Positions 23,521-33,671 are shown, counted from the stretch's first letter. The stretch is DNA of 64,000 nucleotides from JAKVBH01 sp049800955 (GCF_049800955.1 NZ_JBNAGA010000005.1:1-64000); one strand, 5' to 3'. Made by a program: numbers and translations. Notes: generated by a model not told the origin, from the sequence alone.

Positions 23521-25920
23521 ATGGTCTCGCTTCGCTCCAGCTTACGTTCTGGTGTCAAACGCACGCTTTTTGGCACGGCTGCGGCCTTGCACAAACGCGA
23601 TCCCTCAGGACAGAGCGAAGCGCGTTTCTGGCGCAAGATTATCGCACGGATGCACAACAAGCCCGAGCAATTGCAGAGTTTGGGATGGCAGGCTGAGGAG
23701 CAGGGCAATCTGCGCCTGGCCTTTGATGTCTGGGCCGCGCTGAGCCTGACAAAGAGCAAGCTGCGCGGGAAAGGCCTGCGCAAACTGATCCGGATGGAGC
23801 GGAACATCCGCCTCGCGTCGCTGTTGCAGGGGGACCGCGTGGGGCAAGCGCTCACGGCTTTTGATATGCCTTTGCCTCCAGCGGATGATACAGAGCCTGT
23901 TTCAGGGGATTTGGCGCAATTGCAGGCATCTGTTGAGGCGTTCTGGCAGGGCGCCGACAGGCTTGAACCCCCCCAGCAGAGCCGTCTGTGCAAAGCCTGT
24001 GCCGCCTTGGCCGCAGCGGAGAACCGGGCCGGGCGTTCGACCACTGCGGTGTTTACGCTGCAGCCGGTCCTGTCGTGTTTTCCAGCCTATCAGACGGTCT
24101 ACCCGCAGGTTTACAAGGCTCTGCTCGAAATGCTGATGAACGCCTATCAGACCCAAGCGCAAACCGAGCCCGTCTGGGCGCTTCTGGCGCAATGGGATCT
24201 GTTTCTGGAGACACGCGCGGCGCATGTCGGGGACGCTACGTCCGACCAGCTCTGGCAGTTTGCCCTGCGCTATGGGCACAGGCTTCTCGACATGGATGAA
24301 AGCGACGCAGCCGCCCGCCTTATCGCGCCGCTTCAGGAGCGTCGGGAGGACAGTGCAGGCGCTTTGTCCCTGACCGCGCGCATGGCAGAGCGCCGCGCGG
24401 ATTGGGAGGCGGCCGCCCGCGACTGGCAGCTTTATGCCGCGATCATGAACCCGGTTTCGACCAAGAGCGGCACGATCAAAGCCCAAAATGCCGAAACCCG
24501 GGCGCGTCAGGCCAATGTCGGACGCACGGGCCTGCGCCGGGTGCGGGTCGAACAGGCGCTGGATGCGCATAAGGCGGGCCAGATGCGCGCCTTTCGCGAA
24601 ATGGCTGTGCGGATCGTGGAGAGCCTGCCGGACCAGCGGCTGTTGAAATATGATCCCCGCATTCTGGAGGTGGCGCGGCTGTATGTGCAAGACGCCCTGC
24701 GTGAGGAGGGTCTCTTCACACCGTCGGTTGGAAATGCAGGGCTGCGCCGTGTGGTCATTGCGATGGATATTCTCAAGGTCTCCGAGGTGCATACCCATTC
24801 CCGGGTGATCTTTACCATGTGCCGCAATCTGCTCCTGCATGATCCCGGGCTCGAGATCCATGTGGTCATCACCCATGAACGGTTTGCCGTCACAACACCT
24901 GTTGTGGCGGAAGCCTTCGATCCCACGCGGGATGCGGATGTCGAAGAGCGTGCGCGGGCCGCGCTGGGGGATCTGTTTGGCGCGCGCTTTCACCTGCACA
25001 GCCATCTCGCACCAGGGCTTGAGGGGGTGGCGGAAGTGGCGCAGCACATCCTCGCCCTGACGCCCGATGTCGTTCTTTACGGTGGTGGGCACCGGGGGCT
25101 GTTTTCCAATGAAAGCCGTCTGGTGCGCCATGTGCTCTATGATCTGCTGCCAGCCGTCTTCTTCTACATTCAGGCCAATAACGAGGTGGATCCCAAGTTC
25201 GACATGATCATCACGCGCGGCCCCCATGCGGTTGAGGGGGATCCGGGCAGGGCCACGATCCGGGAGCAGCCCTATCCCACGATTGTTGATGCTGCCCTGA
25301 GCGCCGCGCAGCAACCTGTTGATCCCGCCAAGCATGAGAGCAAGACACTTGTCTCCGCCATCACGGGGGTCCGCATGGACGTGCGGCTCTCCGAGATGGG
25401 TGCCGAGGAGATGGCGGGGTTCTTCTCTATCCTCGATCGTGTGCCCGGCGCGGTATGGCATTTCATTGGCTGTCGCGACATCAAGATGGTGCGCGCCAAG
25501 AACCCCGAAATTGCCCGGCGCATGACGGAGGGGCAGATTGTCCTGCATACGGTCATGCCGTTTGAGGACTTCACCGATCTTGTGACACAAGCGTCTCTGT
25601 TTCTGCATCTTCCGGGCTTTACCGGGGGCTCGGGCGGGGCGGCTGTGGCGCGTCGTGCGGCCATCCCGATCCTGACGTTCAATCACTCCGATGTCTCCGG
25701 GCGCCAGCCGCCAGAGACCGTGTTCGAGACAGACAATATCGCAGGCTTTGCCGAGATGGCCGTTGGCCTGCTTGAAGATGCCGATGCCTGGGTGGGCATT
25801 GCCGAGCGTCAGATTGCCCATACCAACTGGATCCGTGAAACCTCTGTGCAGGGGTTCCATGGCTGCCTGTCCGAGGCGGCCAGGCTTGGCCGGGACAGGC
25901 TGGCGCAGGCCCTGGGCTAA
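23521..25920 (+). CDS. Large putative glycosyltransferase with helical N-terminus (paralogue A)
   Basis: This 799-residue protein has a helical, TPR-like N-terminal half (residues about 1-400) and a C-terminal half of GT-B type. Shared landmarks are MDILKVSEVHTHSRV near 420, VLYGGGHRGLFSNES near 520, FFYIQANNEVDP, the RGPHAVEGDP block, and PGFTGGSGGAAVAR near 697, resembling a nucleotide-sugar phosphate-binding loop. It is paralogous to the products at 25930-27648 and 38216-40216. I do not know a named family for it; sugar transfer to a protein or polysaccharide is inferred. AAGGAAG precedes ATG 23521 at good spacing. Confidence 0.7.
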   Translation: MVSLRSSLRSGVKRTLFGTAAALHKRDPSGQSEARFWRKIIARMHNKPEQLQSLGWQAEEQGNLRLAFDVWAALSLTKSKLRGKGLRKLIRMERNIRLASLLQGDRVGQALTAFDMPLPPADDTEPVSGDLAQLQASVEAFWQGADRLEPPQQSRLCKACAALAAAENRAGRSTTAVFTLQPVLSCFPAYQTVYPQVYKALLEMLMNAYQTQAQTEPVWALLAQWDLFLETRAAHVGDATSDQLWQFALRYGHRLLDMDESDAAARLIAPLQERREDSAGALSLTARMAERRADWEAAARDWQLYAAIMNPVSTKSGTIKAQNAETRARQANVGRTGLRRVRVEQALDAHKAGQMRAFREMAVRIVESLPDQRLLKYDPRILEVARLYVQDALREEGLFTPSVGNAGLRRVVIAMDILKVSEVHTHSRVIFTMCRNLLLHDPGLEIHVVITHERFAVTTPVVAEAFDPTRDADVEERARAALGDLFGARFHLHSHLAPGLEGVAEVAQHILALTPDVVLYGGGHRGLFSNESRLVRHVLYDLLPAVFFYIQANNEVDPKFDMIITRGPHAVEGDPGRATIREQPYPTIVDAALSAAQQPVDPAKHESKTLVSAITGVRMDVRLSEMGAEEMAGFFSILDRVPGAVWHFIGCRDIKMVRAKNPEIARRMTEGQIVLHTVMPFEDFTDLVTQASLFLHLPGFTGGSGGAAVARRAAIPILTFNHSDVSGRQPPETVFETDNIAGFAEMAVGLLEDADAWVGIAERQIAHTNWIRETSVQGFHGCLSEAARLGRDRLAQALG

Positions 25921-25929
25921 TCCAGGGGG

Positions 25930-27648
25930 ATGGAGCGCCTCTTTCTCTCCGGCTACCGCAAGCTTGTGCCCAACCGGCTCAAACGCGCCTTGCCGAAATC
26001 CCTCAAGGCGCGGGTGCGGGAGGCGCTGTCTTATTTCACGGCCCGGCCGGGTCTGAAGGATTTGCATCTGCGCCATCAGGCCATGGCAGCGGAGAAGCAG
26101 GGCGATTGGGCGGCGGCCATGGGCCATTGGCAGCATCTGGCCATTCTGAGCCACCCGCCGCGCGGTGAGGCCGGAGATCCGCCTGCCGTTCTGACGCCGC
26201 TCCAGCCCGACGCGCCTGAAGACGATGCGCTGCGAAAAACGCGCCACGCGCTGGCCGGGCTGCGCCGGGCGCGGGCGCATCAGGCGATGGCCCTGTTTGC
26301 GCAAGGCGACACCCGCAAGGCCGCTGCCTTGGTCGCGCAGGTGGTTGAAAGCCTGCCAGATCACCGCATGCTCAAAAACGAGCCGATCATTCTGGACGCT
26401 GTCAGCCACTATCTGCGCAGGGCTCTGGCGGAAGACGGGCAGGGGCCAGAAACAGTCACTGTTTCGGCGCAAAAACCACATGTGATCGTATTGTGTCTCG
26501 ATATTCTCAAAATATCTGACGTGCACACCCATGCCCGCGTCCTCTTTGCGATCTGCCGCAATCTGCTGGAACTGGATCCGAACCTCACGACCCATCTTGT
26601 GGTGACCCGTGAACGCTTTGCGGTCACGACCCCTGTTGTGGCCTCCGCCTTTGATCCGCAACGGCGCGTGCTTGCGGCGCAAAAGGCGGCTGCGGCTCTG
26701 GGGCCGCTTTATGGCACGCGCTTTTTCTTGCACATGCGCGAGAGCCCCGGGCTTGAAGGGGTGCTGGAGACATGTCGCTTCATGCTGGATCTCAAGCCGG
26801 ATGTGGTGCTGTACGGGGGCGGTCATCGCGGGCTCTTCTCCAATGAAAGCCGGGTGGTGCGCCATGCTCTGTTCGAGCATCTGCCAAGTGCCTTTTTCTA
26901 CATCCAATCCAACAATCAGGTCGATCCGGCGCTGGATATGATCATTGCCCGTGGCCCACATGCCATTGAGGGCGATGCCGGCGCCGCCCGGATCCGGGTG
27001 CAGCCTTATCCCACCATTGTGAATGATGAGACCGAGCCGCCACCGCCTGAGATCACGCCCGCAAAGCGAGGGAGCAAGATCATTGTCTCTGCGATTGCCG
27101 GGCTCAGGATGCGCGCGCGCCTCGCGCAGCAGGATCGTGCAACATTAGAGACGCTTTTTGCCCTGTTGGACCGCGTGCCCGGCGCGGTCTGGCATATGAT
27201 TGGGGCCGCTGATCCGGAAGGTCTGGCGCGGGATTTGCCGGTCATTGGCAAGCGGGTGGCCAAGGGTCAGATCGTCGTGCATCCTGTCCTGCCTTTCGCG
27301 GAGTTTGTCACACGCGTTGAGGCGGCGGCTCTCTTCATTCATCCCCCCGGATTCACCGGCGGGTCGGGGGGCGCGGCGGTCGCGCGCAAGGCAGGTGTGC
27401 CAATCCTGACCTGTCGGGACAGTGATGTCTCTGGCCGCCAGCCGCCCGAGACTGTGTTCGAGACCCGTGACATGGCCGGGTTGACGGCCAAGGCCTGTGA
27501 GATCCTGCAAAGCGATGCAGCATGGGCGGAGGTTGTCTCGCGCCAGATTGCGCATAAGCAATGGATACGTGAGACGGCCGCGCAAGGCTTCTATGGGTGT
27601 CTTTGCGAGACAGTTGAGGCCTATCACGCCCGAAAAGCAGTGGAATAG
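25930..27648 (+). CDS. Putative glycosyltransferase (paralogue B)
   Basis: This 572-residue paralogue lies nine bases after paralogue A. It lacks most of the long N-terminal repeat region but keeps the same core: CLDILKISDVHTHARV, VLYGGGHRGLFSNES near residue 294, FFYIQSNNQVDP, and PGFTGGSGGAAVAR near 471. The core is closest to paralogue A, which suggests a tandem duplication followed by loss or gain of N-terminal repeats. The gene ends 3 bp from the convergent LicD-like gene. The start is uncertain because AGGGGG touches the first ATG. Confidence 0.7.
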   Translation: MERLFLSGYRKLVPNRLKRALPKSLKARVREALSYFTARPGLKDLHLRHQAMAAEKQGDWAAAMGHWQHLAILSHPPRGEAGDPPAVLTPLQPDAPEDDALRKTRHALAGLRRARAHQAMALFAQGDTRKAAALVAQVVESLPDHRMLKNEPIILDAVSHYLRRALAEDGQGPETVTVSAQKPHVIVLCLDILKISDVHTHARVLFAICRNLLELDPNLTTHLVVTRERFAVTTPVVASAFDPQRRVLAAQKAAAALGPLYGTRFFLHMRESPGLEGVLETCRFMLDLKPDVVLYGGGHRGLFSNESRVVRHALFEHLPSAFFYIQSNNQVDPALDMIIARGPHAIEGDAGAARIRVQPYPTIVNDETEPPPPEITPAKRGSKIIVSAIAGLRMRARLAQQDRATLETLFALLDRVPGAVWHMIGAADPEGLARDLPVIGKRVAKGQIVVHPVLPFAEFVTRVEAAALFIHPPGFTGGSGGAAVARKAGVPILTCRDSDVSGRQPPETVFETRDMAGLTAKACEILQSDAAWAEVVSRQIAHKQWIRETAAQGFYGCLCETVEAYHARKAVE

Positions 27649-27651
27649 AGC

Positions 27652-28974
27652 CTAAAATCCCACGCGGGCGGCATATCCTGAGAGCGGGTAGAGTGCTTGG
27701 TGGCGGACAGGCACCACATTGCTCGGATAGCGGGCCGCGAGGTCGCGCTGTTCGCGGTCACTTAGGCAGAGACGGGCCAATGCGCGGCGCGCCTGCGGGG
27801 GCAAGCTTCGGCCCGTATTGGTATATCCCGGATCCGGTACCTGCCATCCCTGCCCATAATAGGCCTCCAGAAATTGCTCAGGATGCTGAGGTCTGAGGAT
27901 TTCTGTGCCTCGCATCACAGCGGTCTCTGCGGCTTCGAAATGCGACAGGGGCAGGGGCAGGGCCGCATGCTTGTGCAGCCAGACTTCGCGGCTGCCTGCT
28001 TCGGGGCTGAAAACGGGCCTGTTGTCGAGGTGGCACCAGACGTCACCACCCTCCTGGCGGATGCGGAAGGGCCGGGCTTGTTCGTTGAAACCAATGACAA
28101 ACCCCCGTGCGGCCAGCCGCGCCATGATCTCCAGCGCGTCAGAGCGCACGGCATCAGGGTCGGTCTGGGGGGCGGCATAGCCGACATCAAAATCATCGTC
28201 CCCGGGGATGAAATCCTGCGCGCGCACCTGCCCCAGAAGCGTGCCATAGAGAACGACAAGCGGCCGCTGAAAGTCTTCTGCGAAGACGTCTTTCAATGCG
28301 CTGTAGAGCGCCAGATAGCCGCCCTGACGCGCCTCCAACTCGGCACTGTTCAGGCGGAACTGGCCCTTTTTGCTCAAGGGACCGCGGGCCTCGATGATCC
28401 GGGCGATATCGCCTTGGCCATGGGGCATATGGATCTGCCAGCCCGCGCCTGCTTCGGATGTGGGCAAAAGCGCGCCATTCACCCGTGCCTGCAAGAGCGC
28501 CTCAGGGGGGAAGCGCTCAAGGACGGGACGGGCAATGATCATGCGAAAGACAGCGCGCCCGGCTTTGGATTGCAATGTCTCGCGCCGCAGCACGCAGCCA
28601 TCCAGCTCCAGCGTCAGCTCCACAGGCTCCGCCGTCTTGAGCGATGCGCTGACACGCAGGCCAAGATAGCCAATCTGGGCTTGCAGAAAGCCGCGCAGAG
28701 GGGCGGGCAGCGCGGGAGGCTCCTTGCCCGCCGACTGGAGGCGGGCTGCGAAGAGGGGATCTTCGACGGGGGCGGCCTCTGGTCCGCCATAGAGCTTTGA
28801 TGCCTCGGCCTGCTGGCCGCGGTCTGTGAGCATGCGCGCATGGGCAAAGGCAAAATCGGGATGGCGTGTGGCCTGGAAGAGGTGACCTGCCACACGGCCC
28901 CGCAGCCCACCTGGCACATGGCGCAAGGGCCGGGCCAGATGAGCGTGGTAGAGATCAAAAAGCTGTCGACGCAC
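27652..28974 (-). CDS. LicD/fukutin-like phosphotransferase
   Basis: The C-terminal half of this 440-residue protein shows VLYGTLLGQVRAQDFIPGDD followed by DFDVGY, the nucleotidyltransferase-fold signature of LicD/FKTN proteins with its acidic metal ligands, and WLHKHAALPLPLS further on. LicD-type enzymes transfer phosphocholine or other phospho-alcohols from CDP-linked donors onto glycans. The first about 200 residues are unrelated to known LicD domains. The start is GTG 28974 with GAAAGG seven bases upstream. The CDP-glycerol-type genes at 1.2-3.0 kb would be a natural source of donor. Confidence 0.75.
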   Translation of the reverse strand: MRRQLFDLYHAHLARPLRHVPGGLRGRVAGHLFQATRHPDFAFAHARMLTDRGQQAEASKLYGGPEAAPVEDPLFAARLQSAGKEPPALPAPLRGFLQAQIGYLGLRVSASLKTAEPVELTLELDGCVLRRETLQSKAGRAVFRMIIARPVLERFPPEALLQARVNGALLPTSEAGAGWQIHMPHGQGDIARIIEARGPLSKKGQFRLNSAELEARQGGYLALYSALKDVFAEDFQRPLVVLYGTLLGQVRAQDFIPGDDDFDVGYAAPQTDPDAVRSDALEIMARLAARGFVIGFNEQARPFRIRQEGGDVWCHLDNRPVFSPEAGSREVWLHKHAALPLPLSHFEAAETAVMRGTEILRPQHPEQFLEAYYGQGWQVPDPGYTNTGRSLPPQARRALARLCLSDREQRDLAARYPSNVVPVRHQALYPLSGYAARVGF

Positions 28975-29019
28975 AGCGTACCTTTCAGGACAGATCAGGG
29001 CAGGGGGCTGTAGCGCCCC

Positions 29020-31854
29020 TTACAAGACGAGGTCGGATATTGTGAGGGCGGGATCCCCGTCCAGATCCAGTCCAAAATCGGAGCTGCCATCCCCATCGAT
29101 ATCGATATAGAGCCGCCCGATCGTACCATTGTAGCGAACCTCGTTGCCCGCGCCGGTGTAGCTCGTCACGAAGGTAAGCCCGGAGGCAATGCCGGAGAGG
29201 TCGATCTGATCTTCGCCGACGGTGAAATCGGTGATCCGATCCCGTGTGCCGGAGCCCTGTACGCTTTCGGAGACCGCCTCAAAGACAAACACATCCGCAC
29301 CAGCACCGCCGCCCATGACATCGGCGCCCGCGCCGCCGATGATGCGATCATTATTGCCGCCCCCAAAGAGCCTGTCATTGCCGGATCCGCCCTCCAGCGT
29401 GTCATTGCCGGAATTGCCGGCAAGAACATCATTATCCGCACCCCCAAAGAAGCGGTCATCGCCGGAGGAGCCGCGCATCGTGTCATTGCCTTCACGGCCA
29501 AGGAGAAGGTCATCGTCACCGCCGCCCGAGGCCCAGTCATCTCCTGCGCCGCCGTTCAACGTATCCTCTCCGGCATTGCCATAGAGCGTGTCGCGGCCCT
29601 CATCGGCCAGCAGGCGATCATCACCCTGTGCGCCGACCAGCAGGTCATCATCCGCGCCGCCCTCAAGCGTATCGGCGTCATCCCCGCCGTAGAGCTTGTC
29701 ATCGCCAGCGCCGCCCTCGAGGGTGTTGTCACCGGCTTCGCCCCGCAGCGTATCATTGCCATTGCCACCCAGGAGCGTGTCATCTCCCGATCCGCCGAGC
29801 AGGCTGTCGTTGTTGTTGCCGCCAGAGAGGGAATCCGCGCCGCTGTCTCCATCAAGCGTGTCATCTCCGCTATTGCCGAAGAGGCGATCATCATCGGAGC
29901 CGCCGCGCATGGAATCGTCGCCATCATTGCCCGCCAGCAGGTCTTCGCCGGAGGAGCCGATCATGGTGTCCGCATCATCGCCGCCATAGAGTTTGTCATC
30001 GCCGGCGCCGGCGGAGAGACGGTTTTCGCCAGCACCCCCGCGCAGCGTATCGTCTCCATCCTGGCCAAAGAGGCTGTCATTGCCATCATCCCCCAGCAGG
30101 CTGTCATTGCCTGCGCCTGCGATGAGCCTGTCTGCGCCGCCTGCGCCTCCGAGCGTATCATCGCCCAGATCACTGCGCAGCGTATTGGCCATGCCATCGC
30201 CCAGCATGTCGATGTCGTAATCCCCGATGAGCGTGTAATTCTCCACATTCATGAAGGTATCGCGCAGGTCCGTGGTGCCGCGCGCGCCGCTGTCTCCTGC
30301 GACGAAATCAACCTCGACAACGAATTCCTGGGGCATCTGACCACTCAAATCGACAAGGATCGTGTCGATGCCGGCGCCGCCGTCAAACGTGTCCTCACCT
30401 GTGTCCATTTCCCAGGTGTCATCATCATCACCGCCCAGAAGGCTATCGTTGCCCGCGCCATCCTGCAGTATATCGTCACCAGCGCCGCCCTCGAGCGTAT
30501 CGTCGCCTTCCTCGCCAAGCAGCAGATCATTGCCGCCCCGGCCCACCAGAAGATCGCTCCCGCCATTGCCATCCAGTGTTTCTTCGCCCGCGCTGCCACG
30601 GAGCGTATCGGCGGCTGTGCGCGATCCACGCACAACTTCGATATCCGTGAGCTGATCGGTAAAGGCGGTGCCTTCCCATGTGCCGCTGGCCGTACCGGCC
30701 TCGAGATCGACCGTGACACCCGTCACATCTGATCTGTCATAGCGGATCTGATCGATGCCGCCCTTGCCATCAACCGTGTCGTTGCCGCGCTCGGTGATGA
30801 AGCTCTCGTTGCCATCAGAGCCTTCGAGCAGGTCGTCAAAATCCGTGGCGCGGATTTCGAGCCCGCCGCTGGTGTCGGCAACCGTGATCGTGTCTTGCCC
30901 GCCCAGACCATCATTGGAGACCAGGCCGGCCTCGAGATCCACCACGATGCCGGAACTGGGAGCCATTTGTGCGCCAAAGAGATAGGTCAGCCGGACCACG
31001 CCATCATTGAGCGTGATGTTGAAGACGTCATCGCCCTCGCCGCCTTCGATATCGATCCAGTGGGGGGCATCGAGGGTGATGTTGAACGTGTCATCCCCGG
31101 TTGTGCCGCCCAGCCCCAGGCCATCGGCGCTCAGAATGGCGTCTATGTCCAGCAGCCTGTCGGTGAAGCCGGAGGTGGCGATGGTGCCGATATTGAGCTG
31201 GCCGTTGAGTGTGGCGGTGAGGGGGCCCGTGCCCCCGTAGTCAAAATCATAATCGATAAAGGCAAAGGCCTGATCGCCAAGGCCGGAGAAGCTGATCGTG
31301 TCATTGCCCTGGGTGGCTTCGATTATGGCATTGGTGGCGCCTGATTGTGCGCCCAGCAGAATGCGGTCATCGCCTGTGCCCCCAACGATGAAATCACTGA
31401 AGGGGCTGTCGAGGTACGTGATCGGTTGAGTGATGATCGGCGCGAAATTCCGGAAAGCCGTCTCGAAATCGATGGACCCGGTGGCGGCGCTGGCGTCAAT
31501 GACGATGGGTCTGTCATTGAGCAGAGCCGCGAGCCCATTGGGATTGCCCTGATCGAGAGCATCAAGCGCGTCATCAAAGGCCACGAGGCCCCAACTGATA
31601 TTGCCCACAGAGCCCAGCGGTGTGCCGCCACCGGTTGTCATCGACATGGACGAGATGGTGCCGGCTTGCGGGGCTGCGGTGTCACTGAGGACAAAACCGG
31701 ACCCGTTCAACGTGGTGATGATGCCGGTGCTGGTGTTCTGCAAGACAATCTGCGTGCTGCTTTGAGACAGCAATGTGATGGCTATAGCGTTGGTTTCGTC
31801 AAAAAACGCATCATTGAAGAAAGCGCTGTTGTCGCTTGCATAGGTCAGTCTCAT
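29020..31854 (-). CDS. Large RTX (hemolysin-type calcium-binding repeat) protein
   Basis: This 944-residue acidic protein has an unrecognised beta-rich N-terminal half (residues 1-400), RTX nonapeptides of the form GGxGxDxLx near 415-460 and 550-865, and a C-terminal stretch with RDRITDFTVGEDQIDLSG, SYTGAGNEVRYN and GRLYIDIDGDGSSDF. It has no signal peptide, as expected for type I secretion with a C-terminal signal, and folding would need extracellular calcium. No type I exporter genes are visible nearby. It is the last of four minus-strand RTX genes. The function of the N-terminal region is unknown. Confidence 0.87.
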   Translation of the reverse strand: MRLTYASDNSAFFNDAFFDETNAIAITLLSQSSTQIVLQNTSTGIITTLNGSGFVLSDTAAPQAGTISSMSMTTGGGTPLGSVGNISWGLVAFDDALDALDQGNPNGLAALLNDRPIVIDASAATGSIDFETAFRNFAPIITQPITYLDSPFSDFIVGGTGDDRILLGAQSGATNAIIEATQGNDTISFSGLGDQAFAFIDYDFDYGGTGPLTATLNGQLNIGTIATSGFTDRLLDIDAILSADGLGLGGTTGDDTFNITLDAPHWIDIEGGEGDDVFNITLNDGVVRLTYLFGAQMAPSSGIVVDLEAGLVSNDGLGGQDTITVADTSGGLEIRATDFDDLLEGSDGNESFITERGNDTVDGKGGIDQIRYDRSDVTGVTVDLEAGTASGTWEGTAFTDQLTDIEVVRGSRTAADTLRGSAGEETLDGNGGSDLLVGRGGNDLLLGEEGDDTLEGGAGDDILQDGAGNDSLLGGDDDDTWEMDTGEDTFDGGAGIDTILVDLSGQMPQEFVVEVDFVAGDSGARGTTDLRDTFMNVENYTLIGDYDIDMLGDGMANTLRSDLGDDTLGGAGGADRLIAGAGNDSLLGDDGNDSLFGQDGDDTLRGGAGENRLSAGAGDDKLYGGDDADTMIGSSGEDLLAGNDGDDSMRGGSDDDRLFGNSGDDTLDGDSGADSLSGGNNNDSLLGGSGDDTLLGGNGNDTLRGEAGDNTLEGGAGDDKLYGGDDADTLEGGADDDLLVGAQGDDRLLADEGRDTLYGNAGEDTLNGGAGDDWASGGGDDDLLLGREGNDTMRGSSGDDRFFGGADNDVLAGNSGNDTLEGGSGNDRLFGGGNNDRIIGGAGADVMGGGAGADVFVFEAVSESVQGSGTRDRITDFTVGEDQIDLSGIASGLTFVTSYTGAGNEVRYNGTIGRLYIDIDGDGSSDFGLDLDGDPALTISDLVL

Positions 31855-31964
31855 GGGGATGTGCCTCGGGATCGGATGTATTTTGCCCGTACATTACCGA
31901 TGGCTCCCGGAGGGGACCACAGCTTTCCTGCGGCGCTCGGCCGACTATTGCTTTTCTGACGCGC

Positions 31965-33671
31965 TCAGAGGATCAGATCATCCTCGGTGAGCCCGGCACC
32001 CGCCCCGAGATCCACCGAGAATTCCGACGCCGCATCGGTATCCGTGGTGATATAGAGCCGCCCGATACTGTCGTTGTAGCGGACCTCGTTGCCCGCTCCG
32101 GTGTAGCTCGACACGAAGCTCAGCGTGCCGGAGAACCCCGACAGATCGATAACATCCTCGCCTGCGGTGAAATCGGTGATCGTGTCGCGCGTGGAATTGC
32201 TGGGGCTGTCTGAGGCGCTGTCAAAGACAAAGACATCCGCGCCGGTGCCCCCCGAGAGCGTGTCAGTACCTGTACCGCCATCGAGCGTGTCATTGTCAGA
32301 CCCGCCCGAGAGGCTGTCATTGCCGGAGCTGGCGGAGAGAAAATCATCGCCCAGCGTGCCGCGCAGCGTATCGTTATTGGCGCCTGAGAAGATGCGATCG
32401 CCGCCCGATCCGCCATTGATGCTGTCATTGCCGGTGGAGCCCGAGATCGTATCGTCGCCCGCGCCACCCTCGATCGTGTCCGAGCCGCTGTCGCCCCGGA
32501 TGAAATCATCGCCGGAGCGGCCGAAGATCACATCGGCGCTGGAGCCGCCGGAGATGTTCTCCTCGCCCGATCCGCCATCGATTGTGTCGCTGGCCGATCC
32601 GCCATTGATTGTATCGTCGCCGCTCTCGCCGCGGATAAAGTCCGCCCCGCTGTCGCCATTGATGACATCATCGCCGGAGCCGCCGAAGATATCGTCATCA
32701 TTGGAGCCGCCCGAGAGATCATCATCGCCTGCGCCGCCAAAGAGCGTGTCATCACCAAGATCGCCGCTCAGAAAATCAGCGCCATCAAGGCCAAACATGC
32801 TGTCATCGCCGGTGCCGCCAACAAAGTCATCGCTCTCGGCGCCGCCAATCAGCGTGTCATCGCCGCCCTCGCCAAAGACGATGGCCTGAACCTCACCCTG
32901 CCGCCCGTCATAGCGATCATTCCCCAGACCCAGCTCGACATTACCGGTGATCAGCCCGGAATTGTCGATCCGGTCATTCTGATTGAGCAGTTTGACCCGG
33001 CCCGAGAGCGTGCCCGAATTCTCAATGCGGACGGCCACATTGGCCTCATCTTCGGCGTTGCGCTGGAACTCGCCGGGGATGGTGTAGCTGTCAATCCAGA
33101 CCGCGAAACCCGGCCCGTTGGCCTCGTCACGGGCGCCAGAGATGGTGCCGGTGTTGGTGATGTTGATCTGTGAGACCGGGCCTGCACCGCCGTAGATCCC
33201 GGCATCGATGGTAATGCCTGCGCCATATTCCGGCGCATAATCCGTGCCAGAAAAGCCAAGCCCGGACCCTGAGATCAGGCCATGATTGCTCACCTGCATC
33301 GTATCGGTGCCGATGGTGCTGAGCTCAACTCCGGTGCCCCCGCTGACGGCGCCGAGGTTGGTCAGGTTGGCTCTGTCGCCCGATAGCCGGATCGCCGCAA
33401 GGTCCGAGATCGTACTGGATGAGACCTGTCCGCTGGCCTGAACCATGACCGAGGCGCGGTTGCCTGACATGTTGATGGCATAACCGGATTCAGAAAAAAC
33501 GCTCCCAAAGACAAAGAAATCCTGATTGCTGCCTGATCCAACGATGGCCGTGGTGGTGAAACTGCCGACAGTGATGCCGGAGGCCACAACGCCGGCGGCG
33601 CCAAGATCCGATCCAAGATTGGCGCGGGTGCCGCTGCCAATGGAATTTGTTGTCAAAGCGACATCGGGCAT
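31965..33671 (-). CDS. RTX protein with beta-solenoid-like N-terminus
   Basis: The first about 260 residues of this 568-residue protein are repetitive, with segments such as NITNTGTISG, IENSGTLSG and IDNSGLITG, typical of a right-handed beta-helix as in autotransporter-like adhesins. RTX repeats follow from about 275 to 490, then the same C-terminal module (ITDFTAGEDVIDLSG, SYTGAGNEVRYN) as the neighbouring RTX genes. GGAGA lies seven bases before the ATG. A secreted adhesin or matrix protein is likely, by architecture only. Confidence 0.85.
   Translation of the reverse strand: MPDVALTTNSIGSGTRANLGSDLGAAGVVASGITVGSFTTTAIVGSGSNQDFFVFGSVFSESGYAINMSGNRASVMVQASGQVSSSTISDLAAIRLSGDRANLTNLGAVSGGTGVELSTIGTDTMQVSNHGLISGSGLGFSGTDYAPEYGAGITIDAGIYGGAGPVSQINITNTGTISGARDEANGPGFAVWIDSYTIPGEFQRNAEDEANVAVRIENSGTLSGRVKLLNQNDRIDNSGLITGNVELGLGNDRYDGRQGEVQAIVFGEGGDDTLIGGAESDDFVGGTGDDSMFGLDGADFLSGDLGDDTLFGGAGDDDLSGGSNDDDIFGGSGDDVINGDSGADFIRGESGDDTINGGSASDTIDGGSGEENISGGSSADVIFGRSGDDFIRGDSGSDTIEGGAGDDTISGSTGNDSINGGSGGDRIFSGANNDTLRGTLGDDFLSASSGNDSLSGGSDNDTLDGGTGTDTLSGGTGADVFVFDSASDSPSNSTRDTITDFTAGEDVIDLSGFSGTLSFVSSYTGAGNEVRYNDSIGRLYITTDTDAASEFSVDLGAGAGLTEDDLIL

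Noticed and set aside
23902..26961. Very long minus-strand open frame (1019 codons) opposite the first two glycosyltransferase-like genes
   Set aside because: Residues are His/Arg/Gln-rich with no family motif, while the plus frames show conserved shared motifs between paralogues. It is an antisense by-product of GC-rich codon use.
29222..31344. Several Ser/Pro- or His/Arg-rich plus-strand frames and CRISPR-like regular spacing
   Set aside because: They are antisense readings of RTX nonapeptide codons. The period is coding repeats in threes without unique spacers, so this is not a CRISPR array.
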